From an uncultured Eubacteriales bacterium (GTDB lineage: Bacteria; Bacillota; Clostridia; Oscillospirales; Oscillospiraceae): DNA of 38,363 nucleotides. A program made the translations under genes and the position numbers. The stretch is taken from assembly GCA_934572535.1 (NCBI GenBank), contig CAKTLJ010000017.1, positions 1-38,363 of the forward strand, given 5' to 3'. The notes below the pieces were generated by a model. The model had not been told where the DNA came from, made no database searches, and saw only the letters and a program-made list of their open reading frames with translations. Positions 16,257 through 24,049 of this stretch are shown piece by piece; the stretch's first letter is position 1; each line of letters opens with the position of its first letter.

Positions 16257-16499
16257 TCATCTCCCTCTCCTATGCACATCCTCGTCGATGCGGCGCTTCC
16301 AGTCGGCGCTGAGCGGCCGGGCGGCGCGGACGCTGCACACCGCCTCGCTGATGACCTCGTAGTTCAGCGCTGTGGAGACCACCGCCTCCCCTGCCTCCTT
16401 CTTCTGCCGGGCGAGCATGGAGTTGAACCCACCGATGGTGTCCGTCTCCAGCCCCGACATAGAGCCGCTGCGATCCAAAATAAAAACCAATTCTGTCAT
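16257..16499 (-). pseudogene. VWA-domain protein with its middle deleted
   Basis: The 80-residue product starts as a TerY-like VWA protein (MTELVFILDRSGSMSGLETD, with the DRSGS metal-site motif) and runs to about residue 45. It then jumps to NYEVISEAVCSVRA and DWKRRIDEDVHRRG. From memory of full-length relatives (about 200 residues or more), the latter is the extreme C-terminus of the same protein, so roughly 130-150 residues including the rest of the VWA fold are missing, in frame. The join is near 16363-16367, where CTG could have served as microhomology. The ribosome site AGGAGG is intact (start 16499). The product cannot form a VWA fold. A database alignment should confirm the missing part. 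Confidence 0.62.
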
Positions 16500-16579
16500 A
16501 AAAAAGCCCTCCTTCGTTTGATCACGCTCACATTGTAGCGCATCCGAAGGAGGGTTTGGTCGCCCGCTGGGCGACATTC

Positions 16580-16594
16580 AGACCATTAAATGGT
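16580..16594. repeat. Palindrome just after the GIY-YIG gene
   Basis: GACCATT a AATGGTC is a perfect 7-bp inverted repeat 5 bp beyond the nuclease stop codon. It has no T-tract and could be an operator for the following VWA remnant or chance. Confidence 0.3.
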
Positions 16595-16598
16595 CCTT

Positions 16599-17672
16599 TT
16601 ATTTCTGCTTTTTATTGATATAATTTAGCAGTTGCCAAGTAACTTTGCTTCGTCCCTGCACATTCGTCAATCCATTTTCCTTTAGTTCTCGCAGCGGGAG
16701 TTCTCCCGCCTCATATTTTTGGATCAAGCGCAGCTTCATGTATTTGGTATCGGGCTGCTTCGTCATGGCTTTGTAGTATTTTTGATCCGCGTCGCTCCGA
16801 TTTCCGTGCAGGTTTGCCGCAGATACTTCGCACTTGAACATAATGGATTTATACGCGCCGCCCACATATAGGTAAACCACATCCCCGATGACAGTGTTTG
16901 TGGTTTGGTTCCATTCAATTTCATCAAATTCGGAGAATGCCCCTACAACATCATAGAATTTTGGATTAGATGGAATCACCCATACATTCTCGACTCTGGC
17001 CGACACAGCACGTCCCTCTGCCTTCGCTCGCAAAGCGTTCAGCCATTGACCCTGATATTTGAAATAGCGTGGTCCCGCCACACCCCATTTCCCTCCTGTT
17101 AATTCTGTGGCAAGGGCAGACAGGGACAATCTCCTTCCTTGATACTCCACCGTTTTATCATCCACAACAACGCACTCCGTGCCAGAATTTTCATTGCCAC
17201 GATTGTAATATGTAATCGTGGCGCCCACGGGAATATTACACTTAGAAAACGCAAAGGGAGATAAGCGCTCTACATGCTCTTCCTCAATTTCTTGCGCCAG
17301 CTCCTGTTGTTGCTGTTCGACCTCGGTCGGGTCAAAGAGATGCAGCTTGTCCGCCCGCCCACTCAACTCAGCAATAGTTTCCAAGATGGAATACGCCGTT
17401 TCGGGAGACATGGCGTAAAATTCGCGCACACGCTGTTTGCCTTCCACATTGTCAATCGTTCGCAAATTGGGGTTGATGCGGTCAATCATAGTGTGAAGTT
17501 TCAAGTCCGACAATCTCGCGTCAACTTCATAAGTGGCATACTTGCGAAAGGCATAGGGAATGCACTCGCTGCGGTTAAGCTGCCGCAGTCTCTTGTCCAC
17601 ATCATCGGCGTAGCCAATTTTAACATATTGCTCAAAAGACGGATTGGTAAGAATATAAATGACCCCGCTCAT
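16599..17672 (-). CDS. GIY-YIG nuclease (T5orf172 type) with DUF4357 and EVE-like domains
   Basis: The 357-residue protein appears to have three parts. Residues 1-105 are a T5orf172/MUG113-type GIY-YIG nuclease: VIYILTN, YVKIGY, the arginine in KRLRQL (R28), H60 in LKLH and E84 in REFYAM. A Gln/Glu-rich coiled linker (115-135) follows. Residues 145-195 resemble DUF4357 (VGATITYYNRG, then VEYQGRRLSLSALA). Residues 228-318 look like an EVE/PUA-type fold (NVWVIPSNPKFYDV, then GDVVYLYVGGAYKSIMFKC), a fold that in related proteins reads modified bases. A nuclease joined to a modified-base reader suggests modification-dependent DNA cleavage, that is, a type IV-like defence; this is inference. The ribosome site GGGGAGG is good. 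The gene is clearly AT-richer than its neighbours, consistent with transfer, and sits between two internally deleted genes. Confidence 0.72.
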   Translation of the reverse strand: MSGVIYILTNPSFEQYVKIGYADDVDKRLRQLNRSECIPYAFRKYATYEVDARLSDLKLHTMIDRINPNLRTIDNVEGKQRVREFYAMSPETAYSILETIAELSGRADKLHLFDPTEVEQQQQELAQEIEEEHVERLSPFAFSKCNIPVGATITYYNRGNENSGTECVVVDDKTVEYQGRRLSLSALATELTGGKWGVAGPRYFKYQGQWLNALRAKAEGRAVSARVENVWVIPSNPKFYDVVGAFSEFDEIEWNQTTNTVIGDVVYLYVGGAYKSIMFKCEVSAANLHGNRSDADQKYYKAMTKQPDTKYMKLRLIQKYEAGELPLRELKENGLTNVQGRSKVTWQLLNYINKKQK

Positions 17673-17754
17673 AATTGAATTCCTCCCCTATGCAACGATC
17701 TCTCCAGAAAACTCGTCCATACTGTCAGCAATCTTTCCATGCCAGTACACTTTC

Positions 17755-17991
17755 TCACGCGCCCAGCAATCTCTGCTCAAGCGCAAACAGCGCCTCGTTG
17801 CTCTTGAAGATATCGTAGTCCCGCCGCGTGATGAAGTACTCGATGATGACATCGAACTTGCTGCTGGGACTGAGGGCATAGCCCGCACAGGCGATAAAGT
17901 CCCTCGTCTCCGCCAAGTCCAACTCCAGCGCGTTGACGATGGCGTCCACGCTCATTTTCGTAATGTCGTTTCGAACGATGATAAGGGGCAT
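17755..17991 (-). pseudogene. Macro-domain/HTH-like protein with its middle deleted
   Basis: The 78-residue product begins like a macro domain (MPLIIVRNDITKMSVDAIVNA, of which DITKMSVDAIVNA is the ADP-ribose loop region). It continues directly with LELDLAETRDFIACAGYAL, YFITRRDYDIF and NEALFALEQRLLGA. From memory of full-length relatives (about 330-350 residues), that second part is the extreme C-terminus, beyond an HTH-like region. About 250 residues would be missing, in frame. The join is near 17929-17934, with GCG as possible microhomology. ATG 17991 has AGAGGTGA upstream, and a strong promoter remains. The product cannot bind ADP-ribose as a macro domain. It lies upstream of the GIY-YIG gene, probably in the same transcript. 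Confidence 0.62.
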
Positions 17992-18025
17992 GATACTCAC
18001 CTCTGCGCAATCACTATTTGAAGCT

Positions 18026-18054
18026 ATTGTATCAAACCAAAGTTGCTTTCACAA
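18026..18054 (-). promoter_or_regulatory. Sigma-A promoter of the macro/GIY-YIG/VWA island
   Basis: On the minus strand, TTGTGA (18049-18054) and TACAAT (18026-18031) are separated by 17 nt, about 35 nt upstream of the macro-remnant start. It would drive the whole minus-strand island. Confidence 0.72.
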
Positions 18055-18097
18055 TGGGAAAATCGTTTCAGGCCACGTTTCATCTCTACGGACTTGT

Positions 18098-18138
18098 GAA
18101 AACAGAGCGTTCCGACTTCCAGCCGAAACGCTCTGTTT
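18098..18138 (-). terminator. Terminator of the Fe-alcohol dehydrogenase gene
   Basis: The 12-bp stem AAACAGAGCGTT / AACGCTCTGTTT is followed in the minus-strand RNA by TTTTC. It lies 18 bp beyond the stop codon. Confidence 0.75.
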
Positions 18139-18155
18139 GACAGTCTCTTTTGTGC

Positions 18156-19328
18156 TCACTGATAGGATTCGGTATAGATCTTCACCAGATCCTCGTCGGA
18201 CAGCTGGATGCGGTCCATCTTGAAGAGGATGCCCATGGTGCTGCGGGCGTTGGCGGCGAACTTGGGGAACTCATCGGGGGTGATGCCGTAGTCGGACATC
18301 TTCAGCGCATCCACGCCGCAGGCCTTTTGCAGCTCGACCAGCGCGGTGACGAAGTCCATGGCCTCGGAGGCGTCTTCCTTACCCAGCGCCTTGGCCATAT
18401 CCACGAAGCGGTCCTTCAGCTCAGGGCAGTTCTTCACCATGTGGGTGTAGTAGGCCCGGCTGATCATGATAAGACCGGCGCCGTGGGCGATCTCGGGGTG
18501 GTAGGCGGACAGGGGGTGCTCCATGGAGTGCTCGGAACACAGGTTGTCCACGCTCATCACCAGGCCGCCCAGGCTGCTGCCGTAGGCCACCTGCTCCCGG
18601 GCCTTCACGTTGCCGCCGTCGGTGCAGGCGGTGGCCAGGTTCCGGCCCACGCACTCGATGGCCTTCAGGGCGATCATATCGCGCATCAGGTTGTTGGTCT
18701 TGTTGATGTAGGACTCGGCGGAGTGGAAGAGCGCGTCAAAGCCCTGGTAGGCGGTGAACTTGGGCGGCACGGACAGCATGAAATCAGGGTCCACGATGGC
18801 CAGAACGGGGAAGGTGTTCTTGTTGCCGCCGCTCATCTTTTCATTGGTCTCCTCGTTGGTGATGATGGTCCAGGCGTCCAGCTCGGTGCCGGTGCCGGCG
18901 GTGGTGGGGATGGCCACGATGGGCAGGGGCTTGTTCTTCATTCTCTGGCCCCCGCCGGTGCCGCCGTAGATGTAATCCCAATAGTTTCCCTCGTTGGGGA
19001 TCATCATGGCAATGGCCTTGGCCGCGTCAATGGAGCTGCCGCCGCCCAGGCCGATGACGAAGTCACAGCCGTTCTCCCGGCCGAAGACCGCGCCGTCCAT
19101 GACGTTGGCGATGACGGGGTTGGCCAGGATCTTGTCAAACACAGCGTACTCCACACCGGCCTGGGTCAGCTGATCCTGCACGGTGTCCAGGTAGCCGTTG
19201 GCCCGGGTGGACTTCCCGCTGGAAATGACGATCATTGCCTTTTTGCCGGGCAGGCGCTGCTTGTGCAGCTTCTGGATGGCGCCCTGACCAAACACAAAAT
19301 TGGTGGGGACATGGAAAGAAAAGCTCAC
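18156..19328 (-). CDS. Iron-containing alcohol dehydrogenase
   Basis: The 390-residue group III dehydrogenase interconverts alcohols and aldehydes or ketones with NAD(P)H, probably a butanol/ethanol dehydrogenase-like fermentation enzyme. Visible are the nucleotide-binding GLGGGSSIDAAKAIA, the IPTTAGTGTEL motif, VDPDF, and the metal-binding region with D and H residues (YQGFDALFHSAES; SMEHPLSAYHPEIAHGAG). The length is as expected. The start is GTG with AAAGGAG 9 nt upstream; the longer ATG-initiated reading would run into the tRNA terminator. It stands alone 45 bp after the tRNA terminator, and the promoter is unclear. The physiological substrate is unknown. Confidence 0.9.
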   Translation of the reverse strand: MSFSFHVPTNFVFGQGAIQKLHKQRLPGKKAMIVISSGKSTRANGYLDTVQDQLTQAGVEYAVFDKILANPVIANVMDGAVFGRENGCDFVIGLGGGSSIDAAKAIAMMIPNEGNYWDYIYGGTGGGQRMKNKPLPIVAIPTTAGTGTELDAWTIITNEETNEKMSGGNKNTFPVLAIVDPDFMLSVPPKFTAYQGFDALFHSAESYINKTNNLMRDMIALKAIECVGRNLATACTDGGNVKAREQVAYGSSLGGLVMSVDNLCSEHSMEHPLSAYHPEIAHGAGLIMISRAYYTHMVKNCPELKDRFVDMAKALGKEDASEAMDFVTALVELQKACGVDALKMSDYGITPDEFPKFAANARSTMGILFKMDRIQLSDEDLVKIYTESYQ

Positions 19329-19371
19329 GATTAACGTCTCCTTTCGACAGAAAAAATCTTTGGTAAACAAG

Positions 19372-19408
19372 AAAAAGCCCAAAATCCTCTGGTAGGATTT
19401 TGGGCTTT
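19372..19408 (-). terminator. Terminator after tRNA-Arg
   Basis: The perfect 15-bp stem AAAGCCCAAAATCCT / AGGATTTTGGGCTTT is followed by T residues on the minus strand. It starts 4 nt after the tRNA CCA end and separates the tRNA from the dehydrogenase gene. Confidence 0.88.
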
Positions 19409-19411
19409 CCT

Positions 19412-19487
19412 TGGCACGCCAGAAGGGACTCGAACCCCCAACCCTCAGAACCGGAATCTGATGCGCTATCCATTACGCTACTGGCGC
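19412..19487 (-). tRNA. tRNA-Arg (anticodon CCG)
   Basis: The cloverleaf can be folded by eye: acceptor GCGCCAG with CTGGCGT (first pair G-U), a D-arm containing AATGGATAGC, anticodon stem TCAGA/TCTGA around loop TTCCGGT, a T-arm with GGTTCGAGTCC, discriminator G and an encoded CCA. The anticodon CCG reads CGG arginine codons, which fits a GC-rich genome. Confidence 0.95.
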
Positions 19488-19509
19488 GTACCTCGTAACT
19501 TACCAAATG

Positions 19510-19538
19510 ATTATATCAGCCGACAGAACAAAAGTAAA
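19510..19538 (-). promoter_or_regulatory. Promoter of tRNA-Arg
   Basis: On the minus strand, TTTACT (19533-19538) and a perfect TATAAT (19510-19515) preceded by TGA (extended -10) are separated by 17 nt. It lies about 23 bp upstream of the tRNA. Confidence 0.75.
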
Positions 19539-19632
19539 GGGATTTTTGATGTTTTCTCAAAAGAATTCCGACTGCCTGTCCCATCTTTCGTGCTCCCTCT
19601 TTTTATCCACAACTTCTTCTCTCTCCTTCTCA

Positions 19633-19661
19633 TTGACCGGGCCCTATGCGTATGATACACT
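19633..19661 (+). promoter_or_regulatory. Promoter of the CNNM/CBS gene
   Basis: TTGACC (19633-19638) and TACACT (19656-19661) are separated by 17 nt, with a very short leader of about 20 nt to the start at 19688. Confidence 0.75.
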
Positions 19662-19687
19662 GGACACAAAATAGGAGGGAGCCAACC

Positions 19688-20989
19688 ATGAGCTTTATCG
19701 CATTCTGTATCCTGCTGCAGGTCGTCCTGATCTTTCTCAACGCGGTCTTTGCCTGCGCGGAGATCGCCATTGTCTCCGTGAACGACACCCGGCTGGCTCT
19801 GCTGGTGGCCCAAGGCGACAAGCGGGCCATCCGCCTGGCTCAGCTCACCAGCCGTCCCGCCCGCTTTCTTTCCACCATACAGATCGCCATCACCCTCTCC
19901 GGCTTCCTGGGCAGCGCCTTCGCCGCCAACCACTTCTCCGATCCCCTGGTGGCCCTCCTGCTGGACCTGGGCGTCCCCCTGCGGGAAAAGACGCTGGACA
20001 CCCTGGTGGTCATCCTCATCACCCTGCTGCTGTCCTTCTTCACCCTGGTCTTTGGCGAGCTGGTCCCCAAGCGCATCGCCATGCAGAGGGCTGAACCCCT
20101 CGCCATGGCCCTTTCCGGTCTCATCTCCGGCATCTCCCGGGTCTTCGCCCCCATCGTGGCCATCCTCACCGGCGCGACCAACGGGGTCCTCCGTCTCCTG
20201 GGCATCGACCCCAACGCCCACGAGGAGGAGGTCAGCGAGGAGGAGATCAAGATGATGGTGGACCGGGGCAGCGAAAAGGGCGTCTTCGACCGGGACACCA
20301 AGGAGTTCATCACCAACGTCTTCGAGTTTGACAACATCACCGTGGGAGAGTTCGCCACCCACCGCACCGACATCGACCTGCTGTGGACCGACCAGACCAC
20401 CCAGGAATGGACCCAGATCATCCTCTCCACCCGGCACACCCGCTACCCCGTCTGCCATGAGACCGTGGATCAGATCGTGGGCATCCTGGACGCGCGGGAC
20501 TTCTTCTCCATGCAGACCGCCGCCGTGCCGGAGATCCTCAAGGCCCTGGTGAAGCCCGCCTTTTTCGTCCCGGAGACCGTCAAGGCCGACGTGCTCTTCA
20601 AGCAGATGAAGACCCGCCGGAGCTATTACGCCGTGGTCCTGGACGAGTACGGCGGCTTCCTTGGGGTGGTCACCATCCGGGACCTGCTGGAGCAGCTGGT
20701 GGGCGACATCGCCCCCGAGGGAGAGCTGCCCGACATCGAGGAGCTGGACGACCACACCTGGCGAATTCGCGGCGCGGCCCGGATGGACGATGTGGCCCAC
20801 ACCCTGGGGGTGGAGCTGCCCCTGGAGGAATACGAGACCTTCGGCGGCTATGTCTTCGGGCTCTACGGCGCCATCCCCCGGGACGGCCAGACCATTTCCC
20901 TCACCACCGATACCCTCCGCATCCAGGTGGAGTCCATCCGCAACCACAAGCTGGAGTCCGCCGCCGTCACCCGCTTGGAGAAGCCATAA
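19688..20989 (+). CDS. CNNM/CBS-domain transporter-associated protein (CorC/HlyC family)
   Basis: The 433-residue protein has a DUF21/CNNM membrane domain (residues 1 to about 185) with several hydrophobic segments, including the conserved FACAEIAIVSV near the N-terminus and FGELVPKRIAMQ. A pair of CBS domains follows (about 200-320; HTRYPV, VGILDARDF, YAVVLDEYGGFLGVVTIRDL). A C-terminal CorC_HlyC domain (about 345-430) completes it. Relatives such as PaeA/MpfA act in Mg2+ or polyamine efflux; the older name hemolysin is misleading. ATG 19688 has AGGAGGG upstream. It stands alone, with its own promoter and a terminator. Confidence 0.9.
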   Translation: MSFIAFCILLQVVLIFLNAVFACAEIAIVSVNDTRLALLVAQGDKRAIRLAQLTSRPARFLSTIQIAITLSGFLGSAFAANHFSDPLVALLLDLGVPLREKTLDTLVVILITLLLSFFTLVFGELVPKRIAMQRAEPLAMALSGLISGISRVFAPIVAILTGATNGVLRLLGIDPNAHEEEVSEEEIKMMVDRGSEKGVFDRDTKEFITNVFEFDNITVGEFATHRTDIDLLWTDQTTQEWTQIILSTRHTRYPVCHETVDQIVGILDARDFFSMQTAAVPEILKALVKPAFFVPETVKADVLFKQMKTRRSYYAVVLDEYGGFLGVVTIRDLLEQLVGDIAPEGELPDIEELDDHTWRIRGAARMDDVAHTLGVELPLEEYETFGGYVFGLYGAIPRDGQTISLTTDTLRIQVESIRNHKLESAAVTRLEKP

Positions 20990-20992
20990 GAA

Positions 20993-21035
20993 AGGCCCGT
21001 CACAGTTCGATGCAACTGCGACGGGCCTGCTTTTC
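20993..21035 (+). terminator. Terminator after the CNNM/CBS gene
   Basis: The stem AGGCCCGTC / GACGGGCCT has an inner CAGTT/AACTG extension, followed by GCTTTTCTT. It abuts the convergent membrane-protein gene. Confidence 0.82.
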
Positions 21036-21485
21036 TTAACTTGTGCTTTCTGCCGGGTTCTCCTGGTAGCGAAGGAACTCTCGCCAGAACATCACCCCGG
21101 CCAGGGCCAGGGCGCAGCCAAGGCCGGTGTAGAAAAAGGCGATGAACACATGCGGGACCAGCCCCGAGGCGCGGAGCCCGATGCCGCCGCCCATCATCAC
21201 CGCCATGATGAGGTAGGCCTTCCAGTCGAAGAAATGCCACACCGGGCGGAAGGGCTCTTCGTACCCATGGATGCGTCGGCTGTGCTTTCCGCTCATCTTG
21301 AAGAACATCCTCCCAAAGACGCAGAACACCACCAGGGAGAGCAGAATATGGATGGCGCTCACCGGCAGGATCTCCTGATAGGAGAGCAGGCCCAGGCGAG
21401 CCACATTCGCCCCCGCGATGAGCCACACGCACCCTGCAACGGCCAGCAGTGTGCGCTTTTTTACATGGAAAAGAGGTCGTTTCAC
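21036..21485 (-). CDS. Four-helix membrane protein of unknown function
   Basis: The 149-residue protein has four predicted membrane segments: about TLLAVAGCVWLIAGANVA, AIHILLSLVVFCVFG, AYLIMAVMMGGGIGL and IAFFYTGLGCALALAGVMF. A polar, charged loop with KHSRRIHGYEEPFRP lies in the middle, and a hydrophilic tail follows. The start is GTG, overlapping the stop of the upstream gene (GTGA), with AAAGGAGG before it, so the pair is translationally coupled. I recognise no family motif that fixes a function. Confidence 0.75.
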   Translation of the reverse strand: MKRPLFHVKKRTLLAVAGCVWLIAGANVARLGLLSYQEILPVSAIHILLSLVVFCVFGRMFFKMSGKHSRRIHGYEEPFRPVWHFFDWKAYLIMAVMMGGGIGLRASGLVPHVFIAFFYTGLGCALALAGVMFWREFLRYQENPAESTS

Positions 21486-22150
21486 GCCTGTTCCTCCTTT
21501 TTCATGGCCCGGAAGCCGATCAGCACCGTCCAAACATAGGCGCAGGTCTTGGGGATCATCAGCGCGCCCACCACCGGGACCGCGTCAGCGAAGAGGACCA
21601 CCGGCAGGTAGCAGGCAAAGCTCAGCACCACCGTCAGCCACAGGAAGCGGAAGGGGCGATCCTGCCGCGCCTTCGCGCCGCGGTAAAACAGGACCACGAT
21701 GAGTATCCCCAGGATGGTGAAGGGGATGTTGCGATACATGCCCCAGGAGAGCGGCGGGACCGCGCTGGTCCAGGCGTTCTGCGGCATAAGGCACAGGGCA
21801 ACGCGGGCGATGGCCAAGATCCAGACCGCCGCCGTGGCGCTCCCGTGTCCGCTGATCTGGTAGCGGCTGCGCCAGACGTAGTACAGCAGCACATAAAAGA
21901 CCGTCATGGTGACAGAGGTCACCAGCTTGCCCAGACCCAGAGCTGCCGTGTAGTTCTCCAACCCCGTGGTGCACAGGGCCACAGCCCGGGGAACCAGGTG
22001 GAAGGCGTCTCCGCAGCCCAGGGTCACCGCCATGACGCCATACAGCAGGTACTGCTTTCGTCCCTTGCTGCCCCGGATCATCAGGACGCCCAGGGTGATG
22101 ACGGTCACCAGATACACAATGTCAAACAGGGTCTCAAAAATTGCCTGCAT
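21482..22150 (-). CDS. Polytopic membrane protein of unknown function
   Basis: The 222-residue protein has about seven hydrophobic segments spread over its length, starting AIFETLFDIVYLVTVITLG, and a short basic C-terminus (MKKEEQA). Polar loops contain RGSKGRKQ, WRSRYQI and RGAKARQDRPFR, which are basic and so probably cytoplasmic. ATG 22150 has GGGAGGA 6 nt upstream; an in-frame extension to 22303 passes through the promoter and is rejected. It is coupled to the smaller membrane protein downstream. No recognised family or catalytic motif. Confidence 0.75.
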   Translation of the reverse strand: MQAIFETLFDIVYLVTVITLGVLMIRGSKGRKQYLLYGVMAVTLGCGDAFHLVPRAVALCTTGLENYTAALGLGKLVTSVTMTVFYVLLYYVWRSRYQISGHGSATAAVWILAIARVALCLMPQNAWTSAVPPLSWGMYRNIPFTILGILIVVLFYRGAKARQDRPFRFLWLTVVLSFACYLPVVLFADAVPVVGALMIPKTCAYVWTVLIGFRAMKKEEQA

Positions 22151-22259
22151 AGAATTCCTCCCATCTGAGGTCGTTCTTTCTTCGGGGAAGAGAGGCCTTC
22201 TCTCCCCCGCGCCCCTCTCAGCGAGCGAGCCGACTCGGGATCGTACCCGAACAATGTTC

Positions 22260-22287
22260 ATTATAGCACGGTCCCGGACTTTTGCAA
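22260..22287 (-). promoter_or_regulatory. Promoter of the membrane-protein pair
   Basis: On the minus strand, TTGCAA (22282-22287) and a perfect TATAAT (22260-22265) are separated by 16 nt. It gives a leader of about 100 nt with no recognised riboswitch. Confidence 0.7.
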
Positions 22288-22311
22288 GGGGCGCTGCGGG
22301 CAATTTTTCTC

Positions 22312-22340
22312 TTGCGCATCCTCCGCTGCCATGGTAAAAT
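22312..22340 (+). promoter_or_regulatory. Promoter of prfC
   Basis: TTGCGC (22312-22317) and TAAAAT (22335-22340) are separated by 17 nt, about 35 nt upstream of the TTG start. It is divergent from the membrane-pair promoter. Confidence 0.65.
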
Positions 22341-22383
22341 TAAATGTTAAAAAATGCACATTACTCAGAGGAGGTCATTTCCT

Positions 22384-23991
22384 TTGCCTAAATACGAGAA
22401 CGAAATCAAAAGAAGACGAACCTTTGCCATCATCTCGCACCCCGACGCCGGTAAGACCACCCTGACGGAAAAGTTCCTGCTCTACGGCGGAGCCATCGCC
22501 CAGGCCGGTCAGGTCAAGGGCAAGAAAAACACCCGGGCCGCCGTCTCCGACTGGATGGAGATCGAGAAGCAGCGCGGCATCTCCGTCACCTCCTCCGTCC
22601 TGCAATTCCAGTACGACGGCTTCTGCATCAACATTCTGGACACCCCCGGCCACCAGGACTTCTCCGAGGACACCTACCGCACCCTCATGGCCGCCGACTC
22701 CGCCGTCATGGTCATCGACGCCGCCAAGGGCGTGGAGGCTCAGACCCGGAAGCTCTTCAAGGTCTGCGCCATGCGGGATATCCCCATCTTTACCTTCATC
22801 AACAAGATGGACCGAGAGGCCCGGGACCCCTTCGAGCTCTGCGAGGAGCTGGAAAAGGAGCTGGGCATCGAGACCTATCCCGTCAACTGGCCCATCGGCT
22901 CCGGCAAGGAGTTTTTGGGGGTCTATGACCGGACCAAGGGGGAGATCCTCCACTTCTCCTCCAACTCCAACGCCAAGAAGTCCGGCACGACCCAGATCGA
23001 CCTCCAGGACCCCGTCCTCATCGACATGCTGGGCCAGAGCAAGCGGGACCAGCTGCTGGACGAGATCGAGCTGCTGGACGGCGCTTCCTCCGACTTTGAC
23101 CTGAATCGGATCCGCCACGGCCAGCTCTCCCCCGTCTTCTTCGGCTCCGCCCTGACCACCTTCGGCGTGGAGCCCTTCCTGGAGAACTTCCTCCGCATGA
23201 CCACCCCGCCCCTGCCCCGCATGGCCCACGGCGAGGAGATCGATTCCATGGACGACAACTTCTCCGCCTTTGTCTTCAAGATCCAGGCCAACATGAACAA
23301 GGCCCATCGGGACCGCATCGCCTTCATGCGGATCTGCTCCGGCCGCTTCGACGCGGACAAGGAGGTCTACCACGTCCAGGGCAAGAAGAAGCTGAAACTC
23401 TCCCGCCCCCAGCAGCTCATGGCCGCCGAGCGGGAGATCATCGAGGAGGCCTACGCCGGCGACATCATCGGCGTCTTCGACCCGGGCATCTTCTCCATCG
23501 GCGACACCCTCTGCTCCCCCGGCAAGAAGTTCCGCTTCGACCCCATCCCCACCTTCGCCCCCGAGCACTTCGCCCGGGTCCGCCCGGTGGACACCATGAA
23601 GCGCAAGCAGTTCTTGAAGGGGGCGGAGCAGATCGCCCTGGAGGGCGCCATCCAGATCTTCAAGATCCCCTACACCGGCATGGAGGAGGTCATCGTGGGC
23701 GTGGTGGGCACCCTGCAATTTGACGTCTTCCAGTACCGCCTGCGCAACGAGTACAACGTGGAGATCCGCATGGATACCCTTCCCTACGAGTACCTGCGGT
23801 GGATCAAGGAGCCCGAGGAGTTCCACGAGACCGACCTGGTCCTGGGCAACGACACCAAGCTGGTGGAGGATTACAAGGGCAACAAGCTGCTGCTCTTCTC
23901 CTCCTTCTGGTCCATCAAGTGGGTCTCCGACCACAATCCTCAGCTGGTCCTCACTGAATTCAACGAAAAGAACAACGAAGAAGACGAATGA
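22384..23991 (+). CDS. prfC: Peptide chain release factor 3
   Basis: This GTPase recycles RF1/RF2 from the ribosome after termination. The 535 residues are normal for RF3. G-domain motifs are all visible: G1 SHPDAGKTTLTE, G2 region QRGISVTSSV, G3 DTPGHQDFSEDT, G4 NKMDRE and G5 near SAL. The beta-barrel and C-terminal domains follow, ending near HNPQLVLTEFN. The start is taken as TTG 22384 (LPKYENEIKRRRTFAI), with AGGAGG 9 nt upstream. The ATG at 22354 lies upstream of that ribosome site and is less likely. udk follows after about 58 bp, with a small hairpin (24004-24023) but no T-tract between them. Confidence 0.95.
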   Translation: MPKYENEIKRRRTFAIISHPDAGKTTLTEKFLLYGGAIAQAGQVKGKKNTRAAVSDWMEIEKQRGISVTSSVLQFQYDGFCINILDTPGHQDFSEDTYRTLMAADSAVMVIDAAKGVEAQTRKLFKVCAMRDIPIFTFINKMDREARDPFELCEELEKELGIETYPVNWPIGSGKEFLGVYDRTKGEILHFSSNSNAKKSGTTQIDLQDPVLIDMLGQSKRDQLLDEIELLDGASSDFDLNRIRHGQLSPVFFGSALTTFGVEPFLENFLRMTTPPLPRMAHGEEIDSMDDNFSAFVFKIQANMNKAHRDRIAFMRICSGRFDADKEVYHVQGKKKLKLSRPQQLMAAEREIIEEAYAGDIIGVFDPGIFSIGDTLCSPGKKFRFDPIPTFAPEHFARVRPVDTMKRKQFLKGAEQIALEGAIQIFKIPYTGMEEVIVGVVGTLQFDVFQYRLRNEYNVEIRMDTLPYEYLRWIKEPEEFHETDLVLGNDTKLVEDYKGNKLLLFSSFWSIKWVSDHNPQLVLTEFNEKNNEEDE

Positions 23992-24049
23992 TCCCCACTG
24001 CGCAAGCCCGCTCGACCGGGCTTCCAGAGCCTAAAAAGGAGGAAACGGT

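Noticed and set aside
18150..19334. A 394-codon open frame opposite the alcohol dehydrogenase.
   Set aside because: Its translation is Gly/His/Val-rich with no recognisable motif; the dehydrogenase on the other strand is certain.
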